Source: Terriglobia bacterium (GTDB taxonomy: Bacteria > Acidobacteriota > Terriglobia > JAIQFV01). From it: a DNA stretch of 64,000 nt. The DNA lies in assembly GCA_020073085.1 (NCBI GenBank), contig JAIQFV010000023.1, positions 1 through 64,000 on the forward strand, read 5' to 3'. Made by a program: the position numbers and the translations under genes. How positions within the stretch are numbered: position 1 is the first letter of the stretch; each line of letters begins with the position of its first letter. The notes beneath the pieces are model-generated. The model did no database searches. It was given only the letters and a program-made list of their open reading frames with translations, and was not told the origin of the DNA. This document shows positions 53,916-62,696 of this stretch, in pieces.

Positions 53916-54502
53916 TCACGGCGCCCCCCCTGATGTTTTTTGCCTTTGGCCTCTGCGCATTCGCTTTGATCAAAGTCGTCGTCCCTGCCTTCTACTCCCT
54001 GCACGACACCAAGACCCCAGTTAAGATTGCCGCCACCGCCTTGAGTTTCAATCTCATTTCAAACTTTCTAGTCAGCCGCCCTGAACACGTGGAAGGGTCT
54101 TTGAGGCATGTTTTCGGTTTCTTTGCGGGAATTGCCAATACCTTCCATATCCCCTCGCTTCAGAACGGCGGTCTGGCCCTCTCTACCTCGCTCGCTGCTT
54201 ACATCAATCTTTCCATCCTCGTTTATGTTTTCCAAAAGAACCACGGACGCTTTGTGACCCGCGAGGTCTTGATCTCAGTCTTCAAGGCCGCCCTCTCCTC
54301 GCTGGCCATGGGGCTGGTCTGCTGGTATGTCATTCGGATTCCGGGCTGGTACACCGGCCAGCACTTTGCCAAGCAGGTCGTGGCGTTCACCATCACCCTG
54401 GGCCTCGGGACCGCGGCCTACTTTGGTCTGGCCATGATCATGCGTTGTCCTGAACTCGAAGAAGTCTGGGGTATCGCAACGCGACGCAAGGTCAAAGAAT
54501 AA
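53912..54502 (+). CDS. murJ: Lipid II flippase MurJ, C-terminal part (broken gene)
   Basis: 196 residues in a different frame from the N-terminal part, overlapping it by 4 bases. The preceding bases in this frame read FNAQST, matching the end of the family's LFxxGxFxAxST loop, which shows that the true gene ran through here. PPLMFFAFGLCAFALIKVVVPAFYSLHDTKTPVK is the typical next segment. An extra stretch of about 30 residues (about 54072-54165, beginning SRPEHVEG) separates NLISNFLV from NGGLALSTSLAAYINL, which are adjacent in most homologues. It is unlikely to work alone as a flippase. Confidence 0.8.
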   Translation: MITAPPLMFFAFGLCAFALIKVVVPAFYSLHDTKTPVKIAATALSFNLISNFLVSRPEHVEGSLRHVFGFFAGIANTFHIPSLQNGGLALSTSLAAYINLSILVYVFQKNHGRFVTREVLISVFKAALSSLAMGLVCWYVIRIPGWYTGQHFAKQVVAFTITLGLGTAAYFGLAMIMRCPELEEVWGIATRRKVKE

Positions 54503-54661
54503 GAACCATCTTTGCAACGGGCAGAAGAATGCAGCGTCGTCTGCCTTTTCGCGGTGGACTCCATGGGCGCACCCCGCAAAGAGATCTCTTCCTGCAACGC
54601 TGATCCCCCCTCCTGAATTTTTTCTTTTCCGTTTTCAGTTCATTCGTTCTACTCTTCTCTC

Positions 54662-55552
54662 ATGCAGCGGCACATTGATGCCTATCTCAACTATATTCGC
54701 GTTGAAAAGGGCCTGGCGAGTAACACCCTGGAGGCATACGGGCGAGATCTTGCCCTTTGGAAAAGATTTTTTGCGGACCGGAAGGAGAATCCGTCCCTGG
54801 AGTCGGTATCTCGCAAGGAGGTGGTGGAGTTTCTCCAGTGGCTTTACCAGCGGGGGTTGAATAGCCGGTCTGTCGCACGCGCGCTGACTGCACTTCGAAA
54901 CTTCTTCAAGTTCTTGGAACTGGATGGAATTGTACAGAGCAACCCCACCGCTCAGGTGGAATCGCCGAAACTCTGGAAGAAACTGCCCAAATACCTCTCC
55001 ATCGCCGAAGTCGAACAGCTTTTGAATGCTCCTGACCTGGAAACACCTATCGGATTGCGCGACAAGGCGATGCTTGAGCTTCTCTATGCGACGGGTTTGC
55101 GGGTCACCGAGCTGGTCAGCTTGAAGTTTACCAATCTCCATCTGGACCCGGGCTACGTCCAGTGCCTTGGAAAAGGAGATAAAGAACGGATTGTCCCCCT
55201 GGGCAAGTCGGCGGCTGCATGTATCGAACGATACATTGCCAAGGCACGCGAGGAACTCCTGAAGCCGCGCCGGTGCGACTTCCTGTTCGTCACCCATCGC
55301 GGTGACCGCATGACCCGGCAGTCCTTCTGGATCATCATTTCCAACTATGGGCGCAAAGCCGGATTGAAGACTAAGCTGACCCCACACCTGCTGCGCCATT
55401 CCTTCGCCACCCATCTGCTGGAGCGAGGTGCCGACCTGCGCTCAGTCCAGACCATGCTGGGCCACGCCGATATATCCACGACCCAGATCTACACTCATGT
55501 GATCAACACCCGCTTGAGAGAGATCTATCAGAAGCATCATCCAAGGGCGTGA
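54662..55552 (+). CDS. xerD: Tyrosine recombinase XerD/XerC
   Basis: 296 residues, the standard length. An N-terminal SAM-like core-binding domain (IDAYLNYIRVEKGLASNTLE) precedes the catalytic domain with the active-site residues in order: Arg in YATGLRVTELVSL, HLLRHSFATHLLERG, LGHADISTTQIYTHV with the nucleophile Tyr. Xer recombinases resolve chromosome dimers at dif during division. The overall pattern is closer to XerD. Nothing nearby (no integrase partner, no att site) suggests a phage or integron enzyme. It is 160 bases downstream of the murJ remnant. Confidence 0.93.
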   Translation: MQRHIDAYLNYIRVEKGLASNTLEAYGRDLALWKRFFADRKENPSLESVSRKEVVEFLQWLYQRGLNSRSVARALTALRNFFKFLELDGIVQSNPTAQVESPKLWKKLPKYLSIAEVEQLLNAPDLETPIGLRDKAMLELLYATGLRVTELVSLKFTNLHLDPGYVQCLGKGDKERIVPLGKSAAACIERYIAKAREELLKPRRCDFLFVTHRGDRMTRQSFWIIISNYGRKAGLKTKLTPHLLRHSFATHLLERGADLRSVQTMLGHADISTTQIYTHVINTRLREIYQKHHPRA

Positions 55553-55558
55553 GGGGCG

Positions 55559-55595
55559 GAGGTAGGTGGTAGGTAATAGGTGGTAGGTGATAGGA
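55559..55595. repeat. Short GGTAGGT-type simple repeat
   Basis: Several imperfect copies of GGTAGGT and GATAGG follow the xerD stop. It looks like slippage-prone low-complexity sequence with no coding role. Confidence 0.5.
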
Positions 55596-55734
55596 GAGCG
55601 AAGGCGGAAGTTAGAGGTCAGAAGTCGGATCGAACCGCAGGGGCGGACAGCGGTGCGCCCACGCCCATACTTGGGGAAATAATTACTAGCTCTTTAACAG
55701 AATTCGTGCGGAGTGGCGCAATAAAGAGTTCACC

Positions 55735-55850
55735 ATTAGGAGGCCAGGAATACAGGAGAATAAAAACCTTCAATCCGAACTAAATTTGATGTTCCTGCTG
55801 GGGAGGACTTCCCATCGACTCCCTAGTGTCGTGTTTCTTGGCCTCCTAAT
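55735..55850. repeat. MITE-like element with 16-bp terminal inverted repeats
   Basis: ATTAGGAGGCCAGGAA at 55735-55750 and its near-perfect reverse complement at 55835-55850 (15 of 16 bases) bound a 116-bp non-coding stretch. The interior is AT-richer and has no open frame of note. I see no clear target-site duplication. The structure suggests a non-autonomous transposable element between xerD and deoB. Confidence 0.45.
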
Positions 55851-55888
55851 GAAATCTGTCATTGGTCCCGGCTTGTTCGGGTAAGGTT

Positions 55889-57064
55889 TCAGGACAATAG
55901 CAATTGCAGAAAGCTGGTCCCCCGGGAAAGAGTAAAATCGAAGTTCTCGGCCACGGTCTGGCCCAGGTCGGAGAGCGAGGAGCGGGTCCCCAGATTGAGA
56001 TTCCCCCGGGACGTCTTCGAATAGGCGAGCAGCGGAACATATTCACGGGTGTGGTCGGTGGTCTTCATATAGGTCGGATCACAGCCATGGTCGGCGGTAA
56101 TCATCAACAGATCATCGGACCGCATCACCTCCAGCAATAGCCCTAACTGCCGGTCAAACTCTTCCAGCGCATTGGCATAGCCGGCGACGTCGCGGCGGTG
56201 GCCGAACAGCATGTCGAAATCCACAAGGTTGGTAAAGATCATGTCGACCGTCATTGACCGGGTGGCTTCGATCGTGCGTTCCATCCCCTCCGCATTGTTT
56301 TTCATTTTGACGTGTTCGGAGATCCCGCGTCCGCTATAAATGTCGAAGATCTTCCCCACGGCATAAACCGTTCGTCCCTTTTCAGCCATCAAATCCAGCA
56401 GCATCGGCCTGGGCGGATCGATCGCATAATCATGCCGCCGCTCGGTGCGGGTGAAACTACCCGGCTTTCCGATAAACGGCCGGGCGATGACGCGCGCGAC
56501 GCGATCCTTTCCAACGAGCAGTTTCCGGGCGATCTCGCACATGTGGTAAAGCTCCGCGACCGGGATGATCTCTTCGTGGGTCGCAATCTGAAAGACGCTG
56601 TCTCCCGATGTGTACACAATCGGAGACCCGGTACGCAGATGCTCTTCGCCGAGATCCTTGATGATTTCAGTGCCGGAGGCAGGGATATTCCCAAGGGTTT
56701 TTCGTCCAATGGCCTTTTCGAAAGCCTCAATGAGGTAGGGTGGAAACCCGTGCGGATAGGTCGGGAATGCAACCTCGGTCAAAATGCCGGCCATTTCCCA
56801 GTGCCCGGCGGTCGTATCCTTCCCTTTCGAAGCAAGGGCCATCTTCCCATAAGCGCCAATGGGAGGGCCATTCGGGGAGACATTCGGCAGGGGGCGGATG
56901 GCGCCCAGCCCCAATCGACCCAGATTCGGCAACGTCAGCGGGCGGGATTGACAAACGTGGCCGAGCGTATCGGTCCCGGCATCCCCCCAGTCGGCAGCAT
57001 CCGGCATAGCGCCGATGCCGACACTGTCGAGCACGATGGTGAGAATTCGTTTGAAGGGTGACAT
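55889..57064 (-). CDS. deoB: Phosphopentomutase DeoB
   Basis: 391 residues of the alkaline-phosphatase-like metalloenzyme fold. The N-terminal VLDSVGIGAMPDAADWGDAGTD block carries metal ligands, and MITADHGCDPTYMKTTDHTREYVPLLAY holds the second set. It interconverts (deoxy)ribose 1-phosphate and 5-phosphate, linking the nucleoside phosphorylases of this operon to DeoC and RpiB encoded at 30 kb. It is the last gene of the operon, 63 bases after the amidohydrolase. Confidence 0.96.
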   Translation of the reverse strand: MSPFKRILTIVLDSVGIGAMPDAADWGDAGTDTLGHVCQSRPLTLPNLGRLGLGAIRPLPNVSPNGPPIGAYGKMALASKGKDTTAGHWEMAGILTEVAFPTYPHGFPPYLIEAFEKAIGRKTLGNIPASGTEIIKDLGEEHLRTGSPIVYTSGDSVFQIATHEEIIPVAELYHMCEIARKLLVGKDRVARVIARPFIGKPGSFTRTERRHDYAIDPPRPMLLDLMAEKGRTVYAVGKIFDIYSGRGISEHVKMKNNAEGMERTIEATRSMTVDMIFTNLVDFDMLFGHRRDVAGYANALEEFDRQLGLLLEVMRSDDLLMITADHGCDPTYMKTTDHTREYVPLLAYSKTSRGNLNLGTRSSLSDLGQTVAENFDFTLSRGTSFLQLLLS

Positions 57065-57127
57065 GCCGGATGAATGGTCCCTGTGTTGAGTCTTCCCGAT
57101 GCCCTTCCCGGGGCGACCGGATTCGTC

Positions 57128-58534
57128 CTAATTGGTTGCTTTCAAGCTGGCCAAAATCTTAGCACGGAACTCCCGGGCCTTCTGGAAAATCTGGTCTTCA
57201 CTCAGTGTGAGAACGCGCCGGTGCCGCATGACAATCCGCCCGTCAATGATCGAGGTATCCACATCGCAAGCCTTGATGGAATACGCGAGTCCCGCGTAAA
57301 AGTCGTACAGCGGAACAGCATTGGCGCGGTTCAGGTCGATGACAATCACATCGGCCTTCTTTCCAGCTTCGAGCGATCCGATCTCCTTCTCCATGTTTAA
57401 GACTCGAGCCCCGCCGAGGGTGGCCATCTCGACCGACTGACGCGCCGGAAGCGCCTTCGGATCCATCAGGGAGATTTTCTGCAGCTTGGAGGCAAGGTCG
57501 ATCTCTTCGAACAGGTTGAAATCATTGTTGCTCCCCGCCGGTCCGTCGGTCCCCAGACCCACATCCAGTCCCGCCTGAATCATCTTCATGACCGGCGCCA
57601 CACCGCTGGCCAGCATCATATTGCTGGACGGGTTATGGGCGCATCCGACCTTGAACGCTTTCAAGGTCGCGATATCCTGATCGTCCACCCACACGCAATG
57701 GGCGGCCACGACGGAATCCTCCAGGAATCCGATGTTCTTGAGATGCTGGACCGGGCTGGCATGGTACCGCGCCTTGATGTCCTCGTCCTCGGTCTTGGTC
57801 TCGGCGACGTGGATCAAGATCGGGGCATGATACTGGTCCGCCAATTCCTTCGCGGCCATGAGATGCGCCGGTGACACCGTAAAGGGCGCGTGAGGAGCCA
57901 CGGCGGGGGTGATCAGAGAATCCTTCTGGTATTGTTTCAAGAACTGGGCCGTGTAGCTGACCATGGCATCGAAGCTCTTATTGTCGGGAGCCGGGAAATC
58001 GAGCCAGGTCTCCCCGAGCACGGCCCGAAGCCCCGCCTGCTTGGTCGCCCGCGCCACCTGATCCTCAAAATAGTACATATCGGCGAACGTGGTGACGCCC
58101 GACTGGATCATCTCCATGTCCCCCAGCAGCGAACCCCAATAGACGAACTCCGGGGTCACGTTCTTCGCTTCTGCCGGGAAGATGAATTTCTCCAGCCACT
58201 CTTTCAGTGGCAGATCGTCGGCGATGCCCCGTAACAAAGACATCGGCACGTGTGTGTGGGTATTGATCAGGCCGGGCATCACTAACTGGCCCGAAGCCTG
58301 GATTGTACGGAGTGAGCGGTATTCTTTTTCCAGCTGCGACCGTGGCCCGACCGCAACGATCCGGTCCTTTGCGATCGCCACGTATCCGTCCTCGACAATC
58401 TCCCGGGACGCGTTCATAGTCAGGACCGTCCCGCCGGAAATTACGAGGTCGACCGTTTTCTGACCCAAAAGTGTCGAAGACAGCACCAGCAGGATGACGA
58501 GAAACCATAACAATCGTGGGGCCCGCATAATCAT
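57128..58534 (-). CDS. Exported amidohydrolase, MTA/SAH deaminase-like
   Basis: About 468 residues from ATG 58534 (Met at 58528 is an alternative). The open frame continues to 58792 but only across the overlapping cdd gene, and this start lies 11 bases after the cdd stop. The N-terminus RLLWFLVILLVLSSTLLG is a signal peptide or anchor. The amidohydrolase core follows: NTHTHVPMSLLRGIADDLPL with the HxH metal site (near residue 90), ILIHVAETKTE, VAAHCVWVDD and GTDGPAGSNNDFNLFEEI. These motifs place it with methylthioadenosine/S-adenosylhomocysteine deaminases. Its substrate is probably an adenine nucleoside, given the operon. Export of such an enzyme is unusual. Confidence 0.85.
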   Translation of the reverse strand: MIMRAPRLLWFLVILLVLSSTLLGQKTVDLVISGGTVLTMNASREIVEDGYVAIAKDRIVAVGPRSQLEKEYRSLRTIQASGQLVMPGLINTHTHVPMSLLRGIADDLPLKEWLEKFIFPAEAKNVTPEFVYWGSLLGDMEMIQSGVTTFADMYYFEDQVARATKQAGLRAVLGETWLDFPAPDNKSFDAMVSYTAQFLKQYQKDSLITPAVAPHAPFTVSPAHLMAAKELADQYHAPILIHVAETKTEDEDIKARYHASPVQHLKNIGFLEDSVVAAHCVWVDDQDIATLKAFKVGCAHNPSSNMMLASGVAPVMKMIQAGLDVGLGTDGPAGSNNDFNLFEEIDLASKLQKISLMDPKALPARQSVEMATLGGARVLNMEKEIGSLEAGKKADVIVIDLNRANAVPLYDFYAGLAYSIKACDVDTSIIDGRIVMRHRRVLTLSEDQIFQKAREFRAKILASLKATN

Positions 58535-58545
58535 AACTTGGCCTG

Positions 58546-58959
58546 CTATTTCTTTTTCTTCAGAAAACTTTGATCGAAGGGTCGCGGGAACAATTTCGAC
58601 ATTCGGAATTGTTCGGTCTTCCCCTCCAGGTTGGAAAGGACTACGGGGATATCGCCGCAAAATTCCCAGATGATCTGGCGACACGCCCCGCAAGGCGGGG
58701 TCAAATGCTTCGTCGCGGTGACAACCGCGATTTGCTGGAATCGATCGGCTCCCTCTGAGACGGCCTTGAAGATGGCCACGCGTTCGGCACAAATCGTCAG
58801 CCCGTAAGTCGCATTTTCAACGTTGCAGCCGGTAAAAACGCGCCCGTCCCCGGCCACAAGCGCCGCCCCCACCTTGAATCGGGAAAAGGGGGCATGCGCC
58901 CGCTCCCGCGCCTTCCGGGCTATTTCGACGAGTTGCTTAACGGGAATTGGTTTTCTCAT
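58546..58959 (-). CDS. cdd: Cytidine deaminase
   Basis: 137 residues of the small tetrameric type. Zinc ligands Cys57, Cys90 and Cys93 and the proton-shuttling Glu59 are all present (TICAERVA and PPCGACRQI), with FTGCNVENATYGLT before them. It converts cytidine and deoxycytidine to uridine and deoxyuridine, which DeoA (first gene of the operon) can then cleave. The C-terminus ends in four lysines after SFL. Its start overlaps the end of punA by 4 bases. Confidence 0.96.
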   Translation of the reverse strand: MRKPIPVKQLVEIARKARERAHAPFSRFKVGAALVAGDGRVFTGCNVENATYGLTICAERVAIFKAVSEGADRFQQIAVVTATKHLTPPCGACRQIIWEFCGDIPVVLSNLEGKTEQFRMSKLFPRPFDQSFLKKKK

Positions 58960-59798
58960 TGGTGGTGTGAATCCAGCTCGTGCAGGCGAGGGATAATCGC
59001 TCGCAGCAATCGAATGAAATCGCCCTTGACCCGCTCGCCTGTGAGCATCACTTCCTCATGATTGACCTTTTGCTTGCTCACGCCTGCCGCCATGTTCGTG
59101 ATGCAGGAGATTCCGAGACACTTTACCCCCATGTGATTGGCCACAATCACTTCCGGGACAGTGGACATTCCCACCGCGTCGGCGCCTAAGGCCCGGAGCA
59201 TCCGGATCTCCGCCGGAGTTTCATAACTCGGTCCAGTGAGGCCTGCGTAAATCCCTCGGTGGACCGACAAGGTGAGCTTGCGTGCCGCGGCCGAGGCCAC
59301 TTTCCGCATCTCCCGGTCATATGCGTCCGACATGTCAAAGAACCGCAAACCAAACCGGTCTTCGTTGGGACCCATCAATGGGTTCGTGGACTGCAGGTTG
59401 AGGTGATCTTCGATGATCATCAGACGTCCGGGCCTGAACCTCTTGCTGATCCCCCCGGCGGCATTGGTGAGAATCAGGCGCTTGACCCCCATTCGGGCCA
59501 GCACCTTTGTGGGAAAGGTGACTTCCTGCATCGAATAACCTTCGTAGAAGTGGACCCTTCCCTGCATAACCGCAATGGGTATCTTTCCAATTTCCCCCAG
59601 GACCAGGTTGCCGGAGTGACCCTGCACGGTCGATCTCGGAAAGTGCGGAATCTCCTGGTAAGGAACCACCTGGCGGTTCGCGACCTGATCCGCAAAGGCC
59701 CCCAGCCCTGACCCTAGCACGACGGCAATCCTGGGCTGCAACTCGGACCGGTGCCGCAAAAACTCAACGGCGGTCTGCACCTTGTCAAATTCGCTCAT
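58956..59798 (-). CDS. punA: Purine nucleoside phosphorylase (trimeric type)
   Basis: 280 residues. VVLGSGLGAFAD (phosphate loop), GHSGNLVLGEIG, MQGRVHFYEGY, ILTNAAGGIS and GLTGPSYETPAEIRMLR are the hallmarks of the low-molecular-weight trimeric PNP family. It splits inosine and guanosine (and deoxy forms) with phosphate, giving free base for Hpt (31 kb) and ribose 1-phosphate for DeoB. It lies between nupC and cdd with a 4-base overlap to the latter. Confidence 0.95.
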   Translation of the reverse strand: MSEFDKVQTAVEFLRHRSELQPRIAVVLGSGLGAFADQVANRQVVPYQEIPHFPRSTVQGHSGNLVLGEIGKIPIAVMQGRVHFYEGYSMQEVTFPTKVLARMGVKRLILTNAAGGISKRFRPGRLMIIEDHLNLQSTNPLMGPNEDRFGLRFFDMSDAYDREMRKVASAAARKLTLSVHRGIYAGLTGPSYETPAEIRMLRALGADAVGMSTVPEVIVANHMGVKCLGISCITNMAAGVSKQKVNHEEVMLTGERVKGDFIRLLRAIIPRLHELDSHHQ

Positions 59799-59825
59799 TA
59801 GGACGTACTCATCCTTTCAATAATT

Positions 59826-61097
59826 CTACAGGAGAATCCCGGCGATGGAGGCTGTCAAGAAATTAGCCAGCGTCCCGGCGAGCACCGCCTTCAGTCCAAG
59901 ACGCGCCAGGTCATGCCGGCGGCTGGGGGCCAGGGCCCCGATGCCGCCGATCTGAATTCCAATCGACGAAAAGTTGGCAAATCCGCACAGGGCAAAGGTC
60001 GCGATGGTGAACGAGCGCGGGTCGAGAACGGCCCGTTGGGCGCCCAAACCGCTGTAGGCAATGAATTCATTCAACACGAGTCGGGTCCCCAACAGATTTC
60101 CTACATTCACGCAATCCTTCCACGGAATCCCCAACGCCCAGGCCACCGGGGCAAACACTGCACCGAAGATTCTCTCCATGCTCAGCGGGTGACCGCGAAA
60201 CGGAACCAATCCCAGCAGGCCATTCATAAGGTAGATGAGGGCGATGAACGAAATCAACATGGCGGCCACGTTAAGGGCCAGGCTGAGCCCCTCACCGGTG
60301 CCGCGCGAAGCGGCATCCAGGATGTTCACGTCCGTCCTCTCCACTTCCAGTTTTACCTTTCCCGCGGTCTTGGGCTCCCCGGTTTCCGGAACGAGCATCT
60401 TGGCCATCATGATGGTCCCCGGGGCTGTCATGATGACCGCCGTCAACAGGTTTTCGGCGCGGGCCCCGAAAGCGATGTAGGCCGCCATGATCCCGCCTGA
60501 AATATGGGCCATGCCCGAGGTCATAACACACATCAATTCGGACTCCGTCATATCATTCAGATATGGCCGGATCGTCAGGGGCGCTTCGGTCTGTCCCATG
60601 AAGATCGAGGCGGCCACATTCAAGGATTCCGCGCCGCTGGCGCCCATCAACCACGTCATGACCTTGGCAAAAATGCGGACGATGACCTGCATGACGCCCA
60701 GGTAATAGAGGATGGCAAACAGGGCCGCGATGAAGATGATGGTGGGCAGGACCTGGAGCGCAAAAATACTCACAAAATTCAGGGCCGGGTCGCCTTCCTG
60801 GAGGGGATGGCCCACGACGGCCTCGATGAAATGGATCATCGCGGCCCGGGAGCCGAGGGGTCCAAAAACAAAATTCGACCCAAATTGCGAATACGAGAGC
60901 AGCTTATTGATGGCGTCGCCGAGCCTCTTGAATAAATAAACACCGGGGGTCCATTTAAGAACGATTAAAGCGAAGGTGATCTGCAGACCAAGCCCCCACC
61001 CCACCGTCTTCCAGCGGATGGCCTTGCGATTGGTCGAGAGCAGGTAAACCAGCAGGGGGATCGTCACCAATCCCACGAGCCCAGTGAAATGATGCAT
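59826..61097 (-). CDS. nupC: NupC-type concentrative nucleoside transporter
   Basis: 423 residues with about ten hydrophobic segments, the length of the CNT family. VFGPLGSRAAMIHFIEAV, FMGQTEAPLTIRPYL and MTSGMAHISGGIMAAYIAFG are the conserved substrate-binding and transport blocks. It brings nucleosides into the cytoplasm with protons or sodium. It is the second gene of the salvage operon, 18 bases after deoA, which fits import coupled to phosphorolysis. Confidence 0.95.
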   Translation of the reverse strand: MHHFTGLVGLVTIPLLVYLLSTNRKAIRWKTVGWGLGLQITFALIVLKWTPGVYLFKRLGDAINKLLSYSQFGSNFVFGPLGSRAAMIHFIEAVVGHPLQEGDPALNFVSIFALQVLPTIIFIAALFAILYYLGVMQVIVRIFAKVMTWLMGASGAESLNVAASIFMGQTEAPLTIRPYLNDMTESELMCVMTSGMAHISGGIMAAYIAFGARAENLLTAVIMTAPGTIMMAKMLVPETGEPKTAGKVKLEVERTDVNILDAASRGTGEGLSLALNVAAMLISFIALIYLMNGLLGLVPFRGHPLSMERIFGAVFAPVAWALGIPWKDCVNVGNLLGTRLVLNEFIAYSGLGAQRAVLDPRSFTIATFALCGFANFSSIGIQIGGIGALAPSRRHDLARLGLKAVLAGTLANFLTASIAGILL

Positions 61098-61115
61098 CGA
61101 GGCGCCTCCGAAATT

Positions 61116-62420
61116 TTATTCCAGGACTTCGTAAATGAGAGGTGGAGCTTTGTCGGCAGTGGGAGAGATCAAGTAGGCCGAGTTGAGCAGTTCGAGGGCC
61201 GCCGCCAATCGAGACTCATCATTGTAGAGAACGGTGCAGAGGGGATCCCCCGCCTTCACCGGATCTCCGACTTTCTTATGAAGCTCAAAACCGACGGCAT
61301 GGTCGATCTTGGAGTCCAGGCGCTCCCGTCCCGCCCCCAGCAGCATCGCCGCGATGCCCATTCTCTCGGCGTGGATTCCCTCGACGTACCCGGAAGAAAT
61401 GGAAGAGAATCGGAATCGTTTCTGGGCTGTGGGAAGCAAGCTGTAATCGTCCACGACGCGCGGGTTGCCCCCCTGAAGTTGAATGATCTTCCGGAAGGTC
61501 TCCAGCCCCGCCCCGCTTTTCAGCAGGGACAAGATTTTCTGCCGGGAGTCGTCCAGGGTCCGCGCCGGCTCCCCCAGCATGAGCATATGGGCCGCGAGTT
61601 CCACCGACAGGAAGGTCAGGTCTTCCGGCCCCTTGCCCTTCAGGGTTTCCACCGCCTCGATGATTTCGAGTGAATTCCCGACTTTATTCCCAAGGGGTTG
61701 ATTCATGTCGGTAATGAGGGCCACCACCCGCTTTCCCATCCCTTTTCCGATCTCGATCATCGTTTGGGCCAGCCGCCGGGAGTCCTCCAGCGTCTTCATG
61801 AAGGCCCCCACCCCGGTCTTGACATCGAGCACCAGGCCGTCAATTCCCTCCGCCAGCTTTTTGCTCATGATGGAGGCGGAGATCAGGGGATAGCTTTCCA
61901 CGGTTGAGGTCACATCCCGGAGGGCGTACAACTTCTTGTCCGCGGGAGCGATATCTTTCGTTTGCCCGATCAAACCGCAACGGACCTCCTTCAGCATCGA
62001 TTTGAACTGGGAGAGCGACAGGTTGACGTTGAATCCCGGAATTGACTCCAGCTTATCGAGAGTCCCCCCGGTGTGCCCCAATCCCCGGCCCGAGATCATG
62101 GGCACATACACTCCCCCCGCGGCCGCCAGGGCGGCCAGAATAAAGGACGTCTTATCGCCCACCCCCCCGGTGGAATGTTTATCCACTTTCGGGCCCGGCA
62201 GATCGGACAAATCCATGGTGGCGCCGGACTGGATCATGGCGTGAGTCAGGGCGACGGTTTCCTCCACGTTGCAGCCGTTGAGGAACATCGCCATCAACAG
62301 GGCGGACGCCTGATAATCAGGGATGATTTCCTTCGTGTAGTTGGAGACAAAAAATGAGATTTCGCTTTCGGAGAGGATCTCGTGGTCACGCTTTTTTCGG
62401 ATTATATCGACAGCTCGCAT
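61116..62420 (-). CDS. deoA: Thymidine / pyrimidine-nucleoside phosphorylase
   Basis: About 434 residues from ATG 62420 (MRAVDIIRKKRD); the frame is open back to 62444. The family signature near KVDKHSTGGVGDKTS and ISGRGLGHTGGTLDKLESIP is intact, as are KTGVGAFMKTLEDS and the C-terminal domain (VGDPVKAGDPLCTVLYND). It splits thymidine, deoxyuridine and possibly uridine into base and sugar 1-phosphate. DeoA and Pdp cannot be told apart with certainty by eye. It is the first gene of the six-gene nucleoside operon and is divergent from argR. Confidence 0.93.
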   Translation of the reverse strand: MRAVDIIRKKRDHEILSESEISFFVSNYTKEIIPDYQASALLMAMFLNGCNVEETVALTHAMIQSGATMDLSDLPGPKVDKHSTGGVGDKTSFILAALAAAGGVYVPMISGRGLGHTGGTLDKLESIPGFNVNLSLSQFKSMLKEVRCGLIGQTKDIAPADKKLYALRDVTSTVESYPLISASIMSKKLAEGIDGLVLDVKTGVGAFMKTLEDSRRLAQTMIEIGKGMGKRVVALITDMNQPLGNKVGNSLEIIEAVETLKGKGPEDLTFLSVELAAHMLMLGEPARTLDDSRQKILSLLKSGAGLETFRKIIQLQGGNPRVVDDYSLLPTAQKRFRFSSISSGYVEGIHAERMGIAAMLLGAGRERLDSKIDHAVGFELHKKVGDPVKAGDPLCTVLYNDESRLAAALELLNSAYLISPTADKAPPLIYEVLE

Positions 62421-62669
62421 GGGGCAGGCGGAAGTCCCGTTCAATTCATCCGTAAAGAGCGCTCAGACTATTCGAACTGATACCCAATGTCAAGCGCTTC
62501 TCGACATCTTCCCCGCAATCCCCGGGGCCGGCGAAGCCGATCGACCCCGCTGTTTCAACCCCCCGCTCCGGCCCGTTTCCGGCGGCCTTTCCCCCCTCGG
62601 CCTTTCCCCCGCGGCCCTCACCGAGCCGGGGCTCCGGGGTTCGCCGCAACGCCGCCTTGAAATTTTCTC
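62421..62669. other. Non-coding region between deoA and argR promoter
   Basis: About 250 GC-rich bases with many runs of C and G and no convincing open frame. The salvage operon promoter should be here; I see no box pair worth naming and no obvious DeoR- or CytR-type palindrome. Confidence 0.35.
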
Positions 62670-62696
62670 TTGACGCCCGCGGCCCGTTTGTATAAT
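62670..62696 (+). promoter_or_regulatory. argR promoter
   Basis: TTGACG (62670-62675) and a perfect TATAAT (62691-62696), spacing 15 bases, a little short. The -10 box lies inside the first candidate ARG box, so ArgR bound there would block RNA polymerase. Confidence 0.5.

Noticed and set aside
54662-55552. Integrase of a mobile element
   Set aside because: Length and motifs fit chromosomal XerD; no attachment site, excisionase or cargo lies beside it.
58535-58792. N-terminal extension of the amidohydrolase frame
   Set aside because: It runs through the cdd gene in another frame and reads as nonsense (Arg- and Pro-rich); the signal peptide starts at 58534.
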